Shown here: in pieces, positions 1-8,779 of the stretch
How positions within the stretch are numbered: the stretch's first letter is position 1
Layout: the number at the start of each line of letters is the position of its first letter
Assembly (NCBI RefSeq): GCF_003075455.1
Contig: NZ_QDAE01000003.1
Span: forward strand, 218,052-282,051
From: Arthrobacter sp. Bz4
GTDB lineage: Bacteria; Actinomycetota; Actinomycetes; Actinomycetales; Micrococcaceae
Length of the DNA: 64,000 bases
Direction: 5' to 3'
Made by a program: the position numbers and the translations under genes
The notes under the pieces: model-generated
Told to the model about the DNA's origin: nothing
Databases searched by the model: none
Seen by the model: the letters and a program-made list of their open reading frames with translations, nothing else

Positions 1-308
1 ACGGCGAGGTCGAGGGTCAGCAGGTCCCCGTCCGCGAGAGCGTAATCGTGGGGCAATCCGTGAAGCACAGCGTCGTTGACCGCGGTGCAGATGTAGTGAC
101 CAAACGGCCCGCGTCCGAACGACGGCGCGTAGTCCACATAGCAGGATTCGGCACCGGCGTCGGCAATCATCGTCTTCGCCCAGTTGTCGATGTCCAACAG
201 GTTGGTGCCGACTCTCGCCCGGCTCTTCATCGTCTGCAGGATGTTGGCGACCAACGCTCCGGCGTCTTTCGCCCGGCTCAGTTCGGCCTTGTTCAGGATC
301 TCGATCAT
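1..308 (-). CDS. map: Type I methionine aminopeptidase, 3' part beyond the window
   Basis: N-terminal 102 codons of a methionine aminopeptidase, which removes the initiator Met from nascent proteins. The minus-strand ATG at 308 opens MIEILNKAELSRAKDAGALV, the usual start of a short (about 255-residue) type I enzyme. GHYICTAVNDAVLHGLP matches the substrate-binding strand, with the conserved His in VLHG, and LADGDLLTLDLA leads into the first metal-binding Asp. The remaining metal ligands lie outside the window. A second, longer paralogue lies at 8780, so this organism carries two. The gene begins about 80 nt downstream of the RDD gene's stop on the same strand. Family assignment is secure; relative roles of the paralogues are not known from sequence. 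Confidence 0.85.
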   Translation of the reverse strand, partial: MIEILNKAELSRAKDAGALVANILQTMKSRARVGTNLLDIDNWAKTMIADAGAESCYVDYAPSFGRGPFGHYICTAVNDAVLHGLPHDYALADGDLLTLDLA

Positions 309-383
309 TCGGTGTCCTTCGTTTGAAGTCAGTGTTTATCCGGGTCAGCCTAGGAAGCCGCGCTGTCCCCTGATGCGGTGAGG

Positions 384-410
384 AGTTCTGGTCAGATCCT
401 GACCAGAACT
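384..410. terminator. 12-bp perfect hairpin overlapping the RDD stop codon
   Basis: AGTTCTGGTCAG (384-395), a 3-nt loop and its exact complement (399-410). It includes the last codons and stop of the minus-strand RDD gene and separates it from map. There is no T-run on either side, so intrinsic termination is only suggested. Confidence 0.45.
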
Positions 411-829
411 GTTTGGACTGCACGGTCGTGGACTCCGCGCTGGTCGCGGTCCACGATGACGGCCGGGATCACCAGGCAGATCAGGAGGGTCCGGACCAGC
501 GCCTTGCCGTACCCGGCCGGGCGTCCCGTGAGCGTCTGAACCTGCATGCCCATGATTCGATGCCCGATGCTGTAGCCAAAGAACCCTACGAGCAGGACCT
601 GGGTGAGGGCGAAAATTCCCAGGGTGGCAAAACTGTTGTAGTCGAAGAAACCGTAGGAGATCAGCGACGCCAGCGCCCAGTCAATGAGCAGTGCGCCGAC
701 CCTGCGGCCGGGACGGGCGATTGATGCGGGACCGGTTTTGGGACGCCCCATCCCCTTGCCCGGCCAGTCGGTGGAACTGTCGGAGGGGGTTCCGCCGAGC
801 CATGAGCCGATGTCGTTTCTGTCTACCAC
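392..829 (-). CDS. RDD family membrane protein
   Basis: 145-residue membrane protein of the RDD family. The family signature is visible: RVGALLIDWALASLISYGFF carries the Arg and Asp of the first helix, a second hydrophobic span follows (FALTQVLLVGFFGYSIGHRI), and a third near the C terminus (LVRTLLICLVIPAVIV) is followed by DRDQRGVHDRAV, typical of RDD ends. The first 40 residues are a hydrophilic Gly/Pro-rich cytosolic tail. The function of this branch is unknown; homologues commonly lie divergent from or next to glnA in actinobacteria, as here. The GTG at 829 was chosen because a TAAGAT -10 hexamer ends 6 nt before it, which suits a leaderless mRNA. Confidence 0.85.
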   Translation of the reverse strand: MVDRNDIGSWLGGTPSDSSTDWPGKGMGRPKTGPASIARPGRRVGALLIDWALASLISYGFFDYNSFATLGIFALTQVLLVGFFGYSIGHRIMGMQVQTLTGRPAGYGKALVRTLLICLVIPAVIVDRDQRGVHDRAVQTVLVRI

Positions 830-835
830 CCCTTA

Positions 836-841
836 ATCTTA
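836..841 (-). promoter_or_regulatory. -10 hexamer of the RDD gene, leaderless
   Basis: TAAGAT on the minus strand with a 6-nt spacer to the GTG at 829 and no Shine-Dalgarno sequence in between. No convincing -35 is visible. Confidence 0.5.
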
Positions 842-957
842 ACGCGTTCACACCGCGGGGCTGCGCGTCGCCGTCGTCGTCATCCAGACGCCTCATCGGA
901 CCCGCAGCGCCAAATCAGGCTAGGCTGAAAGAGCCTTTAGTCCAGACCAGCCATTAA

Positions 958-995
958 GTAACGTGCCGGAAACAATTGCGACACCAGTGGGAAAC
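958..995 (+). promoter_or_regulatory. GlnR-type box upstream of glnA
   Basis: Four half sites at exact 11-bp spacing: GTAAC (958-962), GAAAC (969-973), GACAC (980-984), GAAAC (991-995), each separated by 6 nt. This matches the published Streptomyces GlnR layout gTnAC-n6-GaAAC-n6-GTnAC-n6-GAAAC. It ends 97 nt before the glnA ATG. Predicted role: nitrogen-limitation control of glnA. No glnR gene lies in the window. Confidence 0.8.
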
Positions 996-1092
996 TGCCA
1001 ACTCGTACAGTTGTAATCATTGCGGCGGCGGCGCTCAATGCCACTGATCTGCGCCCGGTCGTTATCCCCCACATGCGTTAGGAGCATAAACG

Positions 1093-2517
1093 ATGTTCAA
1101 GAATGCGGACGAAGTCCTCAAGTTCATCGCTGACGAAGACGTGAAGTTTGTCGACGTCCGATTCACCGACCTTCCCGGAGTGCAGCAGCACTTCAACGTT
1201 CCTGCGAAGACAGTCGATGCAGACTTCTTTGTGAACGGGCAGCTGTTTGACGGGTCATCGATCCGCGGCTTCCAGGGAATCGCCGAGTCGGACATGCAGC
1301 TGATACCGGACCCCACGACTGCGTTCATTGATCCCTTCCGGATGGAGAAGACGCTCGCGCTGAGCTTCTCGATTGTGAACCCTCGGACCGGCGATCCTTA
1401 CCACCGTGACCCTCGCGGCGTGGCAGAACGCGCTGAGGCTTATCTGAGCTCAACCGGCATTGCGGACACCGCGTTCTTCGCCCCGGAAGCCGAGTTCTAC
1501 ATCTTTGACAACGTGCAGTACGAGTCCCTGCCCCAGGGCAGCTTCTACAAGGTTGACTCGATTGAGGCTCCCTGGAACAGCGGCCGCGAGGAAGAGGGCG
1601 GGAACCTTGGCAACAAGACCCCGTTCAAGGGCGGCTACTTCCCTGTCTCTCCTGTCGACAAGCAGGCTGACCTCCGCGACGCGATCTGCGTCGAACTGGA
1701 CAACGCCGGCCTCGAGGTTGAGCGGTCCCACCACGAGGTAGGTGGCGCGGGCCAGGCTGAGATCAACTACAAGTTCACCACCATGACGCATGCTGCTGAT
1801 GACCTGCAGAAGTTCAAGTACATCGTCAAGAACGTTTCCGATGCGTGGGGCAAATCGGCAACGTTCATGCCGAAGCCTGTCTTCGGTGACAACGGTTCGG
1901 GCATGCACTGCCACCAGTCGCTGTGGAGCGCCGGCGAGCCATTGTTCTACGACGAGCGCGGCTACGCGGGACTCTCCGACATGGCCCGCTGGTACATTGG
2001 CGGCCTGCTGAAGCACGCCTCGGCGGTACTGGCATTCACCAACCCGACGGTGAACTCCTACCGTCGCCTGGTCAAGGGCTTCGAAGCACCGGTGAACATG
2101 GTGTACTCGCAGGGCAACCGCTCGGCTGGTATCCGAATCCCGATCACGGGCTCCAACCCGAAGGCAAAGCGCATCGAGTTCCGTGCGCCGGACCCCTCGT
2201 CCAACCCGTACCTGGCCTTCGCAGCCCAGCTGATGGCTGGCCTTGACGGCATCAAGAACCGGATCGAGCCTGCTGATCCGATCGACAAGGACCTGTACGA
2301 GCTCCCCGCTGAGGAAGCCAAGGACATCCAGAAGGCTCCGGGTTCACTGGAGGAAGCTCTGCTCGCCCTTGAGGCCGACAACGAGTTCCTGCAGGCCGGC
2401 GGCGTCTTCACCCAGGACCTCATCGACACCTGGATCGAGTACAAGCGCGAATTCGAGATCATCCCGCTGTCACTGCGCCCGAACCCTTACGAGTTCGAGC
2501 TCTACTACGGCGTCTAG
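1093..2517 (+). CDS. glnA: Glutamine synthetase type I (GlnA1)
   Basis: 474-residue cytosolic dodecameric glutamine synthetase, ATP-dependent amidation of glutamate by ammonia, the main entry of nitrogen at low ammonium. Visible signatures: DVRFTDLPG in the beta-grasp, [10 protein letters not shown], the metal-site run PEAEFYIFD, the ATP/Glu region [27 protein letters not shown], and the C-terminal [13 protein letters not shown], whose Tyr402 corresponds to the Tyr adenylylated in beta-type enzymes. The target site and the nearby glnE predict covalent regulation. The start follows a TTAGGAG-like ribosome site 7 nt upstream. A GlnR-type box precedes the gene and a strong terminator follows it, so it is probably monocistronic. 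Confidence 0.98.
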   Translation: MFKNADEVLKFIADEDVKFVDVRFTDLPGVQQHFNVPAKTVDADFFVNGQLFDGSSIRGFQGIAESDMQLIPDPTTAFIDPFRMEKTLALSFSIVNPRTGDPYHRDPRGVAERAEAYLSSTGIADTAFFAPEAEFYIFDNVQYESLPQGSFYKVDSIEAPWNSGREEEGGNLGNKTPFKGGYFPVSPVDKQADLRDAICVELDNAGLEVERSHHEVGGAGQAEINYKFTTMTHAADDLQKFKYIVKNVSDAWGKSATFMPKPVFGDNGSGMHCHQSLWSAGEPLFYDERGYAGLSDMARWYIGGLLKHASAVLAFTNPTVNSYRRLVKGFEAPVNMVYSQGNRSAGIRIPITGSNPKAKRIEFRAPDPSSNPYLAFAAQLMAGLDGIKNRIEPADPIDKDLYELPAEEAKDIQKAPGSLEEALLALEADNEFLQAGGVFTQDLIDTWIEYKREFEIIPLSLRPNPYEFELYYGV

Positions 2518-2529
2518 TCTCTAGATGGC

Positions 2530-2567
2530 AGAAGACCCGCACGGATCACCGTGCGGGTCTTCTTTTT
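2530..2567 (+). terminator. Rho-independent terminator of glnA
   Basis: Perfect 15-bp stem (2530-2544 with 2549-2563), 4-nt loop, followed by a T-run on the plus strand, 13 nt after the glnA stop. Confidence 0.92.
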
Positions 2568-2586
2568 GCGCTAAAGCTGCGGCGAT

Positions 2587-2736
2587 TCAGTAGGACGCTT
2601 CATCGAGAGATGTGAGCACCATGACGGCGTCCCGCACCGCTGTGCTGACCTTCGTGGCAGCTTCGATACCGATTGCTCCGACTGCGGCGAGCAGTGATCG
2701 AACACCAGATTGCGTCATTGCACTGTGGTCCATCAT
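2587..2736 (-). CDS. Small hypothetical protein (49 aa)
   Basis: Short reading frame of 49 codons starting MMDHSAMTQSGV and ending LTSLDEASY. An AGGAAGG sequence lies 7-8 nt before the ATG at 2736. The middle is an amphipathic Ala/Val-rich stretch (VGAIGIEAATKVSTAV). It is not a family I recognise. It lies on the same strand as, and 113 nt downstream of, the small HTH gene, and ends just before the glnA terminator, so the two may form a two-gene unit. Support is the ribosome site and position only. Confidence 0.4.
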   Translation of the reverse strand: MMDHSAMTQSGVRSLLAAVGAIGIEAATKVSTAVRDAVMVLTSLDEASY

Positions 2737-2849
2737 CACGAGCATCCTTCCTGAAGGTTCTTTCCTGATACCAAAAGGTACCGGCTGATGCTGATGGAAC
2801 TGCGCAAGCTGCCGCCGTGAATCCTGGACCGTGTCGTGGGTACGAAGGT

Positions 2850-3050
2850 CTAGCGCTTCCCGTACCTCTTGTGCACGGCCTGACGGGTGACCCCGAGTGC
2901 CTGGGCGATAGCCTCCCAGGACAGCCCCGCCTGACGTGCCTGCCGAACGGCCACTGTCTCGGCCCGGCCAACTTCCTGACGCAGTTCGCTGACGGCTTGC
3001 AACCGGTTGACCGGTCCGCCGTCGTCGAGCGATCCGACGAGCGTTTTCAT
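2850..3050 (-). CDS. Small helix-turn-helix DNA-binding protein (66 aa)
   Basis: 66-residue basic protein. Residues 43-63 (LSWEAIAQALGVTRQAVHKR) form a clear helix-turn-helix of the kind seen in small sigma-70-region-4-like or AsnC-like regulators; the N-terminal half is a predicted helix (RLQAVSELRQEVGRAETVAV). Longer upstream reading is possible, but a strong GGAGGTGG ribosome site 5 nt before the ATG at 3050 fixes the start. A perfect palindrome lies 18 nt further upstream, suggesting autoregulation. In related actinobacteria similar small HTH proteins stand beside a Clp N-terminal-domain gene; here the follower is a 49-codon frame instead. Targets are unknown. Confidence 0.75.
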   Translation of the reverse strand: MKTLVGSLDDGGPVNRLQAVSELRQEVGRAETVAVRQARQAGLSWEAIAQALGVTRQAVHKRYGKR

Positions 3051-3067
3051 GCGTTCCACCTCCATGA

Positions 3068-3085
3068 TGTCAACCATAGTTGACA
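3068..3085. promoter_or_regulatory. Palindromic operator upstream of the HTH gene
   Basis: TGTCAAC-4-GTTGACA, perfect 7-bp arms, ending 17 nt upstream of the ATG at 3050. Its place immediately before a small HTH gene suggests an autoregulatory site; the arms also contain TTGACA, so promoter overlap is possible. Confidence 0.6.
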
Positions 3086-3168
3086 ACTGGCTTGAATTTC
3101 TAGTGAACTCCGTCGGCTGGATGGGTAACTCCCGTCGGCAGGACCCGGAACCGGACCAGAAAAGTGCC

Positions 3169-6100
3169 TCAGTAGCCGTAGAAGGACCGCTCGAAGATGG
3201 CCCGGCTGCGACGGGTGAGCCGCAGGTAGTCCTCTTCCAGTAACGCACCCATCCCGGGGCCGTAACCACACCAGCGGGCCACCGCCTCCAGGTCACGGCG
3301 CGACGACGGCAACAGGTCTGATGCCTTGCCGCTCCAGATCACGTTCGCGGCCCGCACCCGGCTCGAGAGGCACCAGCTTTGACGCAGCGTGAGCACGTCG
3401 GAAGCGGACAGTAGCTCGGCAGCCTCGATCGCGTCCATTGCCGCAAGGGTCGAGGTGGTCTTCAGGGCATCATTCGCGTGAGCGTGCTGAAGTTGCAGCA
3501 GCTGCACCAGCCACTCGACGTCGCTCAGCCCTCCCCTACCGAGCTTCAGGTGCCGCGACGGGTCGGCTCCCCGCGGCAGCCGCTCCGATTCCATCCGGGC
3601 CTTGATCCGGCGAATCTCCCGCACCCCCTGGCCCGAGATGGTCTCCGGGTAGCGGATGGGGTCGATCAGTCCGGTGAATGCTGCGGCGAGGTCATCGCTT
3701 CCTGCGATGGGCAGGGCACGCAGCAGGGCCTGCGACTCCCAGACCAGCGACCACCGCCGGTAATACTCGCGGAAGGACTCGAGCGACCGCACCATCGGAC
3801 CCTGTTTCCCCTCGGGGCGCAGGTCGGCGTCGATTTCCAGGACCCGCTCCGCCTGGATTGCCGGAGAGCAGGGCTGCTGCAGCAGCGCCGACAGTTGGCT
3901 GACGATCCGCTCCGCCTGCCCCTGAGCCGCCGCCTCGCTCGCCCCCTGACGGGCACGGTGCACGTACATCACGTCGGCGTCCGACCCGTAGGTGATCTCA
4001 CGGCCACCCTGCCGCCCCATTGCCACGACGACGACGTCGGTCAGCGGCTCCTCGTTCGCTAAGACAGCACCCTCTGCGACATGCAGCGCGCCGAGGATCG
4101 CTGCCCGGTCAGTCGCGGACAAGGCGGCCCCTACCGCGGCCTGATCCAGCAGCCCTGAGCTGTCGGCGATGGCGATGCGAAGCAGTTCCCGGCGGCGGAT
4201 CAACCGGATCAGCCGCATCGCTTCGCGGGGTTCGGGGTGCCGGGACATTTTTGACTGGATTTCTGTCCACTGGGCTTCAAACCCGACCGGGATCAGGTCC
4301 TTGTCGTTGCCGAGCCACTTGGTGGATTCCGGTGACACTTCCAGCAGGTCGGCGATGAACCGGCTACTGGAGAGGATGTGGCATAGCCGTTCAGCAGCCG
4401 CCTTGGAATCACGGAGCATGCCAAGGTACCAGTGGGTCTGGCCGAGGCCCTCGCTGAGCCGCCGGAAGGCCAGCAGGCCCGCGTCGGGGTCCACCCCATC
4501 GGCCAGCCAGCCGAGGAGGACCGGCAGCAGGTTGCGTTGCAGCGCCGACCGCCGGCTCAGACCCGAGGTGAGTGCCTCGATGTGACGCATCGCGACTTTG
4601 GGGTCCAGGTAGCCCAGGGCGGCGAGCCGCGCCCGGGCTGCCTCGGGGGTCAGCTTGACCTCGTCGATGCTGAGATTCGCGGCAGTGTTCAGCAGCGGAC
4701 GGTAAAAGATGTTCTCGTGCAGGCCCCGCACGAGGCGCTTGGTCTGCTGCCACTGTTCAATCAGGGCTGCCGCGGCCGGGCGGGTGGTGCTTTGGGCGCC
4801 CTGGGATGACATGGCGAGGGCCCGTCGCGACGCGTCGTCCTCGGGCATCAGGTGCGTGCGGCGCATATTGACGAGCTGGATCCGGTGCTCGAGCACCCGC
4901 AGGTAGCGGTACGACTCGTCGAACGCCCTGGCGTAGGTCCTACCGATATAGCCTGCGGCGCTGAGCGCGGCGATGGCCGAGGTCGTGTCACGGATCCGGA
5001 TCGACTCGTCGGCCTTGCCATGCACCAGCTGGAGCAGCTGGACGGTGAATTCGACGTCCCGGAGGCCGCCGGGGCCGAGCTTGAGCTGACGCTCCGCCTC
5101 ATGGGACGGGATGTTGTCGGTGACCCGGCGGCGCATGGCCTGCACCGAGTCGACGAAGCCTTCACGCTCCGAGGAGTTCCAGACCAGCGGCGCGACTGAC
5201 TCCTCGTAGCGACGCCCCAGATCGGCGTCGCCAGCGATGGTCCGGGCCTTCAGCAGTGCCTGGAACTCCCAACTCTGGGCCCACCGGGCGTAGTAGGACA
5301 GGTGGGAATCGAGGGTCCTCACCAGTGGGCCTTCGCGCCCCTCGGGCCGCAGGTTGGCGTCCACCTCCCACAGCCCGGGCTCAATCCCGCTTGACGTAAT
5401 AGCCCGGGAAATTCCGGAGGCCAGCGACGTCCCAATCCGGACGGCAAGCTCCTCGGCGAGGTCTGGTGCCTCAATCACGTAGATGACGTCGACGTCGGAA
5501 ATGTAGTTCAGCTCTCCCGCACCACACTTGCCCATCCCCATTACCGCGAGGCGCACCGATGCTATGTCAGCGGCCGAGAAGCTGTCAGCCAGTTCCGCCC
5601 GTGCAACAGCCAGCGCTGCCTCAACCGCGGCGGCTGCCAGATCGGCCAGCTCCTTGCCGACGGTCGGCAGATAGTCCACCGGCGACGCCGAGCACAGGTC
5701 CCTGACCGCCAGTTCCACCAGGTGACGGCGGTAGCGTGCCCGCAGCAGCGCGTACGATTCCTTGCCACCCCCGGCCGCGACGGGGGTGCCCGACGACGGA
5801 TCGGCGCCGACCGACTCGAGCAGCGAAGACCGCAACCGTTCCGCTGACACCCCGCCGGGATTCCGGCTAGGGCTGACCTTGACGGTGTCCAGGTGCTCGG
5901 GTCGCCGCATCAGGAATTCGGCAAGGGCCTCCGAGGCGCCGAGCAACCTGAACAGCGGTTCGCTGCCCACACCGCCGTCGGCCACCACGGCCGCAAGATC
6001 AGGTTGTACCGCCAGGAGCCGGACCAGGGATTGCAGCGCCAGATCGGGGTTGGCTGAGCGCGCCAACCCGCCGAACAGCGCTGCCTCCGGAATGTCCCGC

Positions 6101-6180
6101 AATTCGGGCGCGTCCAGAAAGCGGGAGCTTTTTTCGAGGTCGGTGAAACCCCGGCTGATGAGTTGGCGGTTGAGGCTCAT
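3169..6180 (-). CDS. glnE: Bifunctional glutamine synthetase adenylyltransferase/deadenylylase
   Basis: 1003 residues, normal length for GlnE. It transfers AMP to, and removes it from, the regulatory Tyr of GlnA in response to PII and glutamine. The duplicated nucleotidyltransferase architecture is visible: an N-terminal deadenylylase domain with GELNYISDVDVIYV near residue 223 and a C-terminal adenylylase domain with REITYGSDADVMYV near residue 727, each with the paired metal-binding Asp, and each followed by an ANLRPEG/ADLRPEGKQGP motif and a helical GLRDVEF/GLSDVEW segment. The start MSLNRQLISRGF at 6180 was chosen; upstream in-frame sequence is antisense to glnA2. It begins 13 nt after the glnA2 stop, so the two are co-transcribed. 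Confidence 0.97.
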   Translation of the reverse strand: MSLNRQLISRGFTDLEKSSRFLDAPELRDIPEAALFGGLARSANPDLALQSLVRLLAVQPDLAAVVADGGVGSEPLFRLLGASEALAEFLMRRPEHLDTVKVSPSRNPGGVSAERLRSSLLESVGADPSSGTPVAAGGGKESYALLRARYRRHLVELAVRDLCSASPVDYLPTVGKELADLAAAAVEAALAVARAELADSFSAADIASVRLAVMGMGKCGAGELNYISDVDVIYVIEAPDLAEELAVRIGTSLASGISRAITSSGIEPGLWEVDANLRPEGREGPLVRTLDSHLSYYARWAQSWEFQALLKARTIAGDADLGRRYEESVAPLVWNSSEREGFVDSVQAMRRRVTDNIPSHEAERQLKLGPGGLRDVEFTVQLLQLVHGKADESIRIRDTTSAIAALSAAGYIGRTYARAFDESYRYLRVLEHRIQLVNMRRTHLMPEDDASRRALAMSSQGAQSTTRPAAAALIEQWQQTKRLVRGLHENIFYRPLLNTAANLSIDEVKLTPEAARARLAALGYLDPKVAMRHIEALTSGLSRRSALQRNLLPVLLGWLADGVDPDAGLLAFRRLSEGLGQTHWYLGMLRDSKAAAERLCHILSSSRFIADLLEVSPESTKWLGNDKDLIPVGFEAQWTEIQSKMSRHPEPREAMRLIRLIRRRELLRIAIADSSGLLDQAAVGAALSATDRAAILGALHVAEGAVLANEEPLTDVVVVAMGRQGGREITYGSDADVMYVHRARQGASEAAAQGQAERIVSQLSALLQQPCSPAIQAERVLEIDADLRPEGKQGPMVRSLESFREYYRRWSLVWESQALLRALPIAGSDDLAAAFTGLIDPIRYPETISGQGVREIRRIKARMESERLPRGADPSRHLKLGRGGLSDVEWLVQLLQLQHAHANDALKTTSTLAAMDAIEAAELLSASDVLTLRQSWCLSSRVRAANVIWSGKASDLLPSSRRDLEAVARWCGYGPGMGALLEEDYLRLTRRSRAIFERSFYGY

Positions 6181-6193
6181 GGCGGGCGCCAGT

Positions 6194-7534
6194 TTAGAGG
6201 ATCCCGAGGTTACGGCGCAGCTCGTATGGCGTGACCTGGATGCGGTAATCATGCCATTCGGCCCGCTTGTTCCGCAGGAAGTTCTCGTAGACCTGCTCGC
6301 CCAGGATTCCCGCCACGAGTTCCGAGTCCTCCATGACCCGGATGGCGTCATGCAGGCTCGCTGGCAACGGGTCGTGGCCCATGGCGCGCCGTTCGGTGGC
6401 GGTCAGACTCCAGACGTCGTCCTCGGCACCCGGTGGCAGCTCGTAACCTTCCTCGATACCCTTCAGACCCGCACCGAGCAGCACCGAGTAGGCGAGGTAC
6501 GGATTGCTGGCCGAATCGATGCCGCGATATTCGATGCGGGCTGACTGGCCCTTGTTGGGCTTGTACAGGGGAACGCGGACCAGGGCTGACCGGTTGTTGT
6601 GGCCCCAGGAGAGGTAGCTTGGGGCCTCTCCCCCGCCCCAGAGGCGCTTGTAGGAGTTCACGAACTGGTTGGTGACGGCAGTGAATTCCGGTGCATGCTT
6701 GAGGATGCCGGCAATGAACTGGCGTGCTGTCTTGGACAGCTGAAACTCGGCGCCCGCTTCGTAGAACGCGTTGGCGTCGCCCTCGAACAGGGAGAAGTGG
6801 GTGTGCATCCCGGAGCCGGGGTGGTCGGAGAACGGCTTCGGCATGAAGGTGGCATAGCTGTCCTGGGTCAGCGCCACCTCCTTGATGATGGTTCTGAAGG
6901 TCATGATGTTGTCGGCGGTCTGCAGCGCGTCGGCGTAGCGCAGATCGATTTCGTTCTGGCCGGGACCGGCCTCGTGGTGACTGAACTCCACCGAGATGCC
7001 CACCGATTCGAGCATCGCGACGGCGGTGCGCCGGAAGTCCTGCGCCACGCCACCGGGAACATGGTCGAAGTAGCCGGCCTGGTCCACGGGCACAGGCTGT
7101 CCATCGGGTCCCAGCTCATCGGATTTGAGCAGGTAGAACTCAATCTCGGGGTGGGTGTAGCAGGTGAAACCCATGTCGGCGGCTTTCGCGAGCGTCCTTT
7201 TCAGGACGCCGCGCGGATCGGCGGTGGACGGCATGCCATCGGGGGTGAGAATGTCGCAAAACATCCGCGATGTGGGTTCTTTCTCTCCACGCCACGGCAG
7301 GATCTGGAAGGTCGAAGGATCAGGCTGTGCCAGCATGTCGGACTCGAAGACGCGGGCCAGCCCTTCAATGGACGAACCGTCGAACCCCAGGCCCTCCTCG
7401 AATGCGCCCTCCACCTCGGCCGGAGCCAATGCCACCGACTTCAGGGAACCCACAACGTCGGTGAACCACAGCCGCACAAACCGCACATCGCGTTCCTCGA
7501 TGGTACGCAGTACAAATTCCTGCTGCCGGTCCAT
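6194..7534 (-). CDS. glnA2: Type I glutamine synthetase paralogue GlnA2
   Basis: 446 residues, the same length as M. tuberculosis GlnA2. It carries glutamine synthetase signatures: VRLWFTDVVGSLKSV, GFDGSSIEGLARV, PEIEFYLL, FMPKPFSDHPGSGMHTHFSL, NRSALVRVP and RIEYRGIDSASNPYLA. The region aligned with the adenylylation loop reads EEGYELPPGAEDDVWSL, unlike the KDLYELP of GlnA1, so it is probably not the main GlnE substrate. GlnA2-type proteins are alpha-type synthetases, and related paralogues in Streptomyces have been assigned to polyamine glutamylation, so its substrate is not certain. An AGAGGG ribosome site precedes the ATG. First gene of the glnA2-glnE unit. Confidence 0.95.
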   Translation of the reverse strand: MDRQQEFVLRTIEERDVRFVRLWFTDVVGSLKSVALAPAEVEGAFEEGLGFDGSSIEGLARVFESDMLAQPDPSTFQILPWRGEKEPTSRMFCDILTPDGMPSTADPRGVLKRTLAKAADMGFTCYTHPEIEFYLLKSDELGPDGQPVPVDQAGYFDHVPGGVAQDFRRTAVAMLESVGISVEFSHHEAGPGQNEIDLRYADALQTADNIMTFRTIIKEVALTQDSYATFMPKPFSDHPGSGMHTHFSLFEGDANAFYEAGAEFQLSKTARQFIAGILKHAPEFTAVTNQFVNSYKRLWGGGEAPSYLSWGHNNRSALVRVPLYKPNKGQSARIEYRGIDSASNPYLAYSVLLGAGLKGIEEGYELPPGAEDDVWSLTATERRAMGHDPLPASLHDAIRVMEDSELVAGILGEQVYENFLRNKRAEWHDYRIQVTPYELRRNLGIL

Positions 7535-7654
7535 AGCTACCCTCTTTCATGCTGTCGGTGTGTGTCCCGGGTGTCATCATGAGTGTCGGTCCACCAGTTC
7601 ACTCTACTGATACTCACGCATTGTTAAGCCCGCGTGCCACCCGGGCTTCTGAAG

Positions 7655-7660
7655 TAGGCT
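7655..7660 (+). promoter_or_regulatory. -10 hexamer of panB, leaderless
   Basis: TAGGCT with 6 nt to the ATG at 7667, and no Shine-Dalgarno sequence between them. Confidence 0.5.
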
Positions 7661-7666
7661 CGACAT

Positions 7667-8551
7667 ATGACTTCAGCAGAGATTCCAGCGCCCTACGGCA
7701 CGGGTGCCCGCGATGCCGACGCCGGGGCCGCACCGGCCGCGTCGCAGCCGCGGACTCCGGCCCGGATCCGCACTCATCACCTGCAGCAGGCGAAAAATGA
7801 TGGACGCCGCTTCGCCATGCTCACTGCCTATGACCAGTACGCCGCGGAGATCTTCGACGACGCCGGCATCGAGGTGCTGCTCGTCGGCGACTCTGCCGCC
7901 AACAACGTGTTGGGCTACACCACCACCCTGCCGATCACCGTCGATGAGATGATCATCTTCTCGCGTGCCGTCATCAACGGTGCCTCCCGGGCGTTGGTGG
8001 TCTGTGACCTGCCCTTCGGCAGCTACGAAATCTCCCCCGCGCAGGCCATCGAATCGTCGGTCCGCCTGATGAAAGAGGGAGGGGTTCATGCCGTCAAGAT
8101 GGAGGGCGGCCGCCACTACGCCGACACCGTCCGTGCCCTGACGACCGCCGGTATCCCCGTCATGGCCCATATCGGGTTCACCCCTCAGAGCGAGCATGCC
8201 TTGGGCGGGTACCGGGTCCAGGGCCGTGGGGACGCTGCACAGGAACTGATTGACGACGCCGTCGCCCTCGCCGAAGCCGGAGCGTTCTGTGTGCTCATGG
8301 AGATGGTGCCCGCCGAGGTGGCTGCCGCCGTCGACCGCGCCGTTCGCGTACCGACCATTGGGATTGGCGCAGGCAACTCGACCACCGGCCAGGTCCTGGT
8401 ATGGCAGGACATGGCCGGGGTTCGTACGGGCCGCCAACCCAAGTTCGTCAAACAGTTTGCCGACGTCCGCTCAGTGCTCGCAGCGGCTGCGACGACGTAC
8501 GGCGAGGAGGTCCGGAACGGGACGTTCCCCGGGCCGGAGCACAGCTTCTAG
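7667..8551 (+). CDS. panB: 3-methyl-2-oxobutanoate hydroxymethyltransferase
   Basis: 294 residues. PanB transfers a hydroxymethyl group from methylene-tetrahydrofolate to 2-oxoisovalerate to give ketopantoate, the first step of pantothenate and CoA synthesis, in the cytosol. A roughly 45-residue hydrophilic extension precedes the TIM barrel. Barrel motifs: [34 protein letters not shown] (metal-binding Asp), [20 protein letters not shown] (second metal Asp/Glu region), [23 protein letters not shown] (catalytic Glu) and [20 protein letters not shown]. The ATG at 7667 is kept because a -10 hexamer lies just before it. Convergent with, and 3 nt from, the next minus-strand gene. Confidence 0.97.
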   Translation: MTSAEIPAPYGTGARDADAGAAPAASQPRTPARIRTHHLQQAKNDGRRFAMLTAYDQYAAEIFDDAGIEVLLVGDSAANNVLGYTTTLPITVDEMIIFSRAVINGASRALVVCDLPFGSYEISPAQAIESSVRLMKEGGVHAVKMEGGRHYADTVRALTTAGIPVMAHIGFTPQSEHALGGYRVQGRGDAAQELIDDAVALAEAGAFCVLMEMVPAEVAAAVDRAVRVPTIGIGAGNSTTGQVLVWQDMAGVRTGRQPKFVKQFADVRSVLAAAATTYGEEVRNGTFPGPEHSF

Positions 8552-8554
8552 GAG

Positions 8555-8719
8555 CTACTGCTCGTCCTCGGCATCCCACGCCTGGTTTCGCTGGGCTACT
8601 TTTTCCAGGGCACGCTCGGCCTCCGCACGTGTGGGGTAGGGCCCAATCAGTTTCCGCCAATCTGACTGCGCGTCCTCCTCGATCTCGTGGGTTTGCACGT
8701 TGTACCAGAACTCGGCCAT
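8555..8719 (-). CDS. Small SPOR-like conserved protein (54 aa)
   Basis: 54 residues, MAEFWYNVQTHEIEEDAQSD to the C-terminal EDEQ. The pattern aromatic-YNV-x5-E followed by PYPTRAEAERALEKV resembles a miniature SPOR-type fold (beta strand, then PF/PY-x3-EAE-A helix), and similar 50-60-residue proteins are annotated as SPOR domain-containing in Micrococcaceae. No signal peptide or membrane segment is present, so a peptidoglycan-binding role is unproven. AAGGAGGA lies 6 nt before the ATG at 8719 and decides the start. Located between convergent panB and the divergent map. Confidence 0.75.
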   Translation of the reverse strand: MAEFWYNVQTHEIEEDAQSDWRKLIGPYPTRAEAERALEKVAQRNQAWDAEDEQ

Positions 8720-8779
8720 GAGGGTCCTCCTTGATGGTGACTTTCGGCGGGACGCCGTGGCGCCTATAAGATCAAGAGT

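Noticed and set aside
6599..7582. 327-codon plus-strand frame
   Set aside because: Antisense to glnA2.
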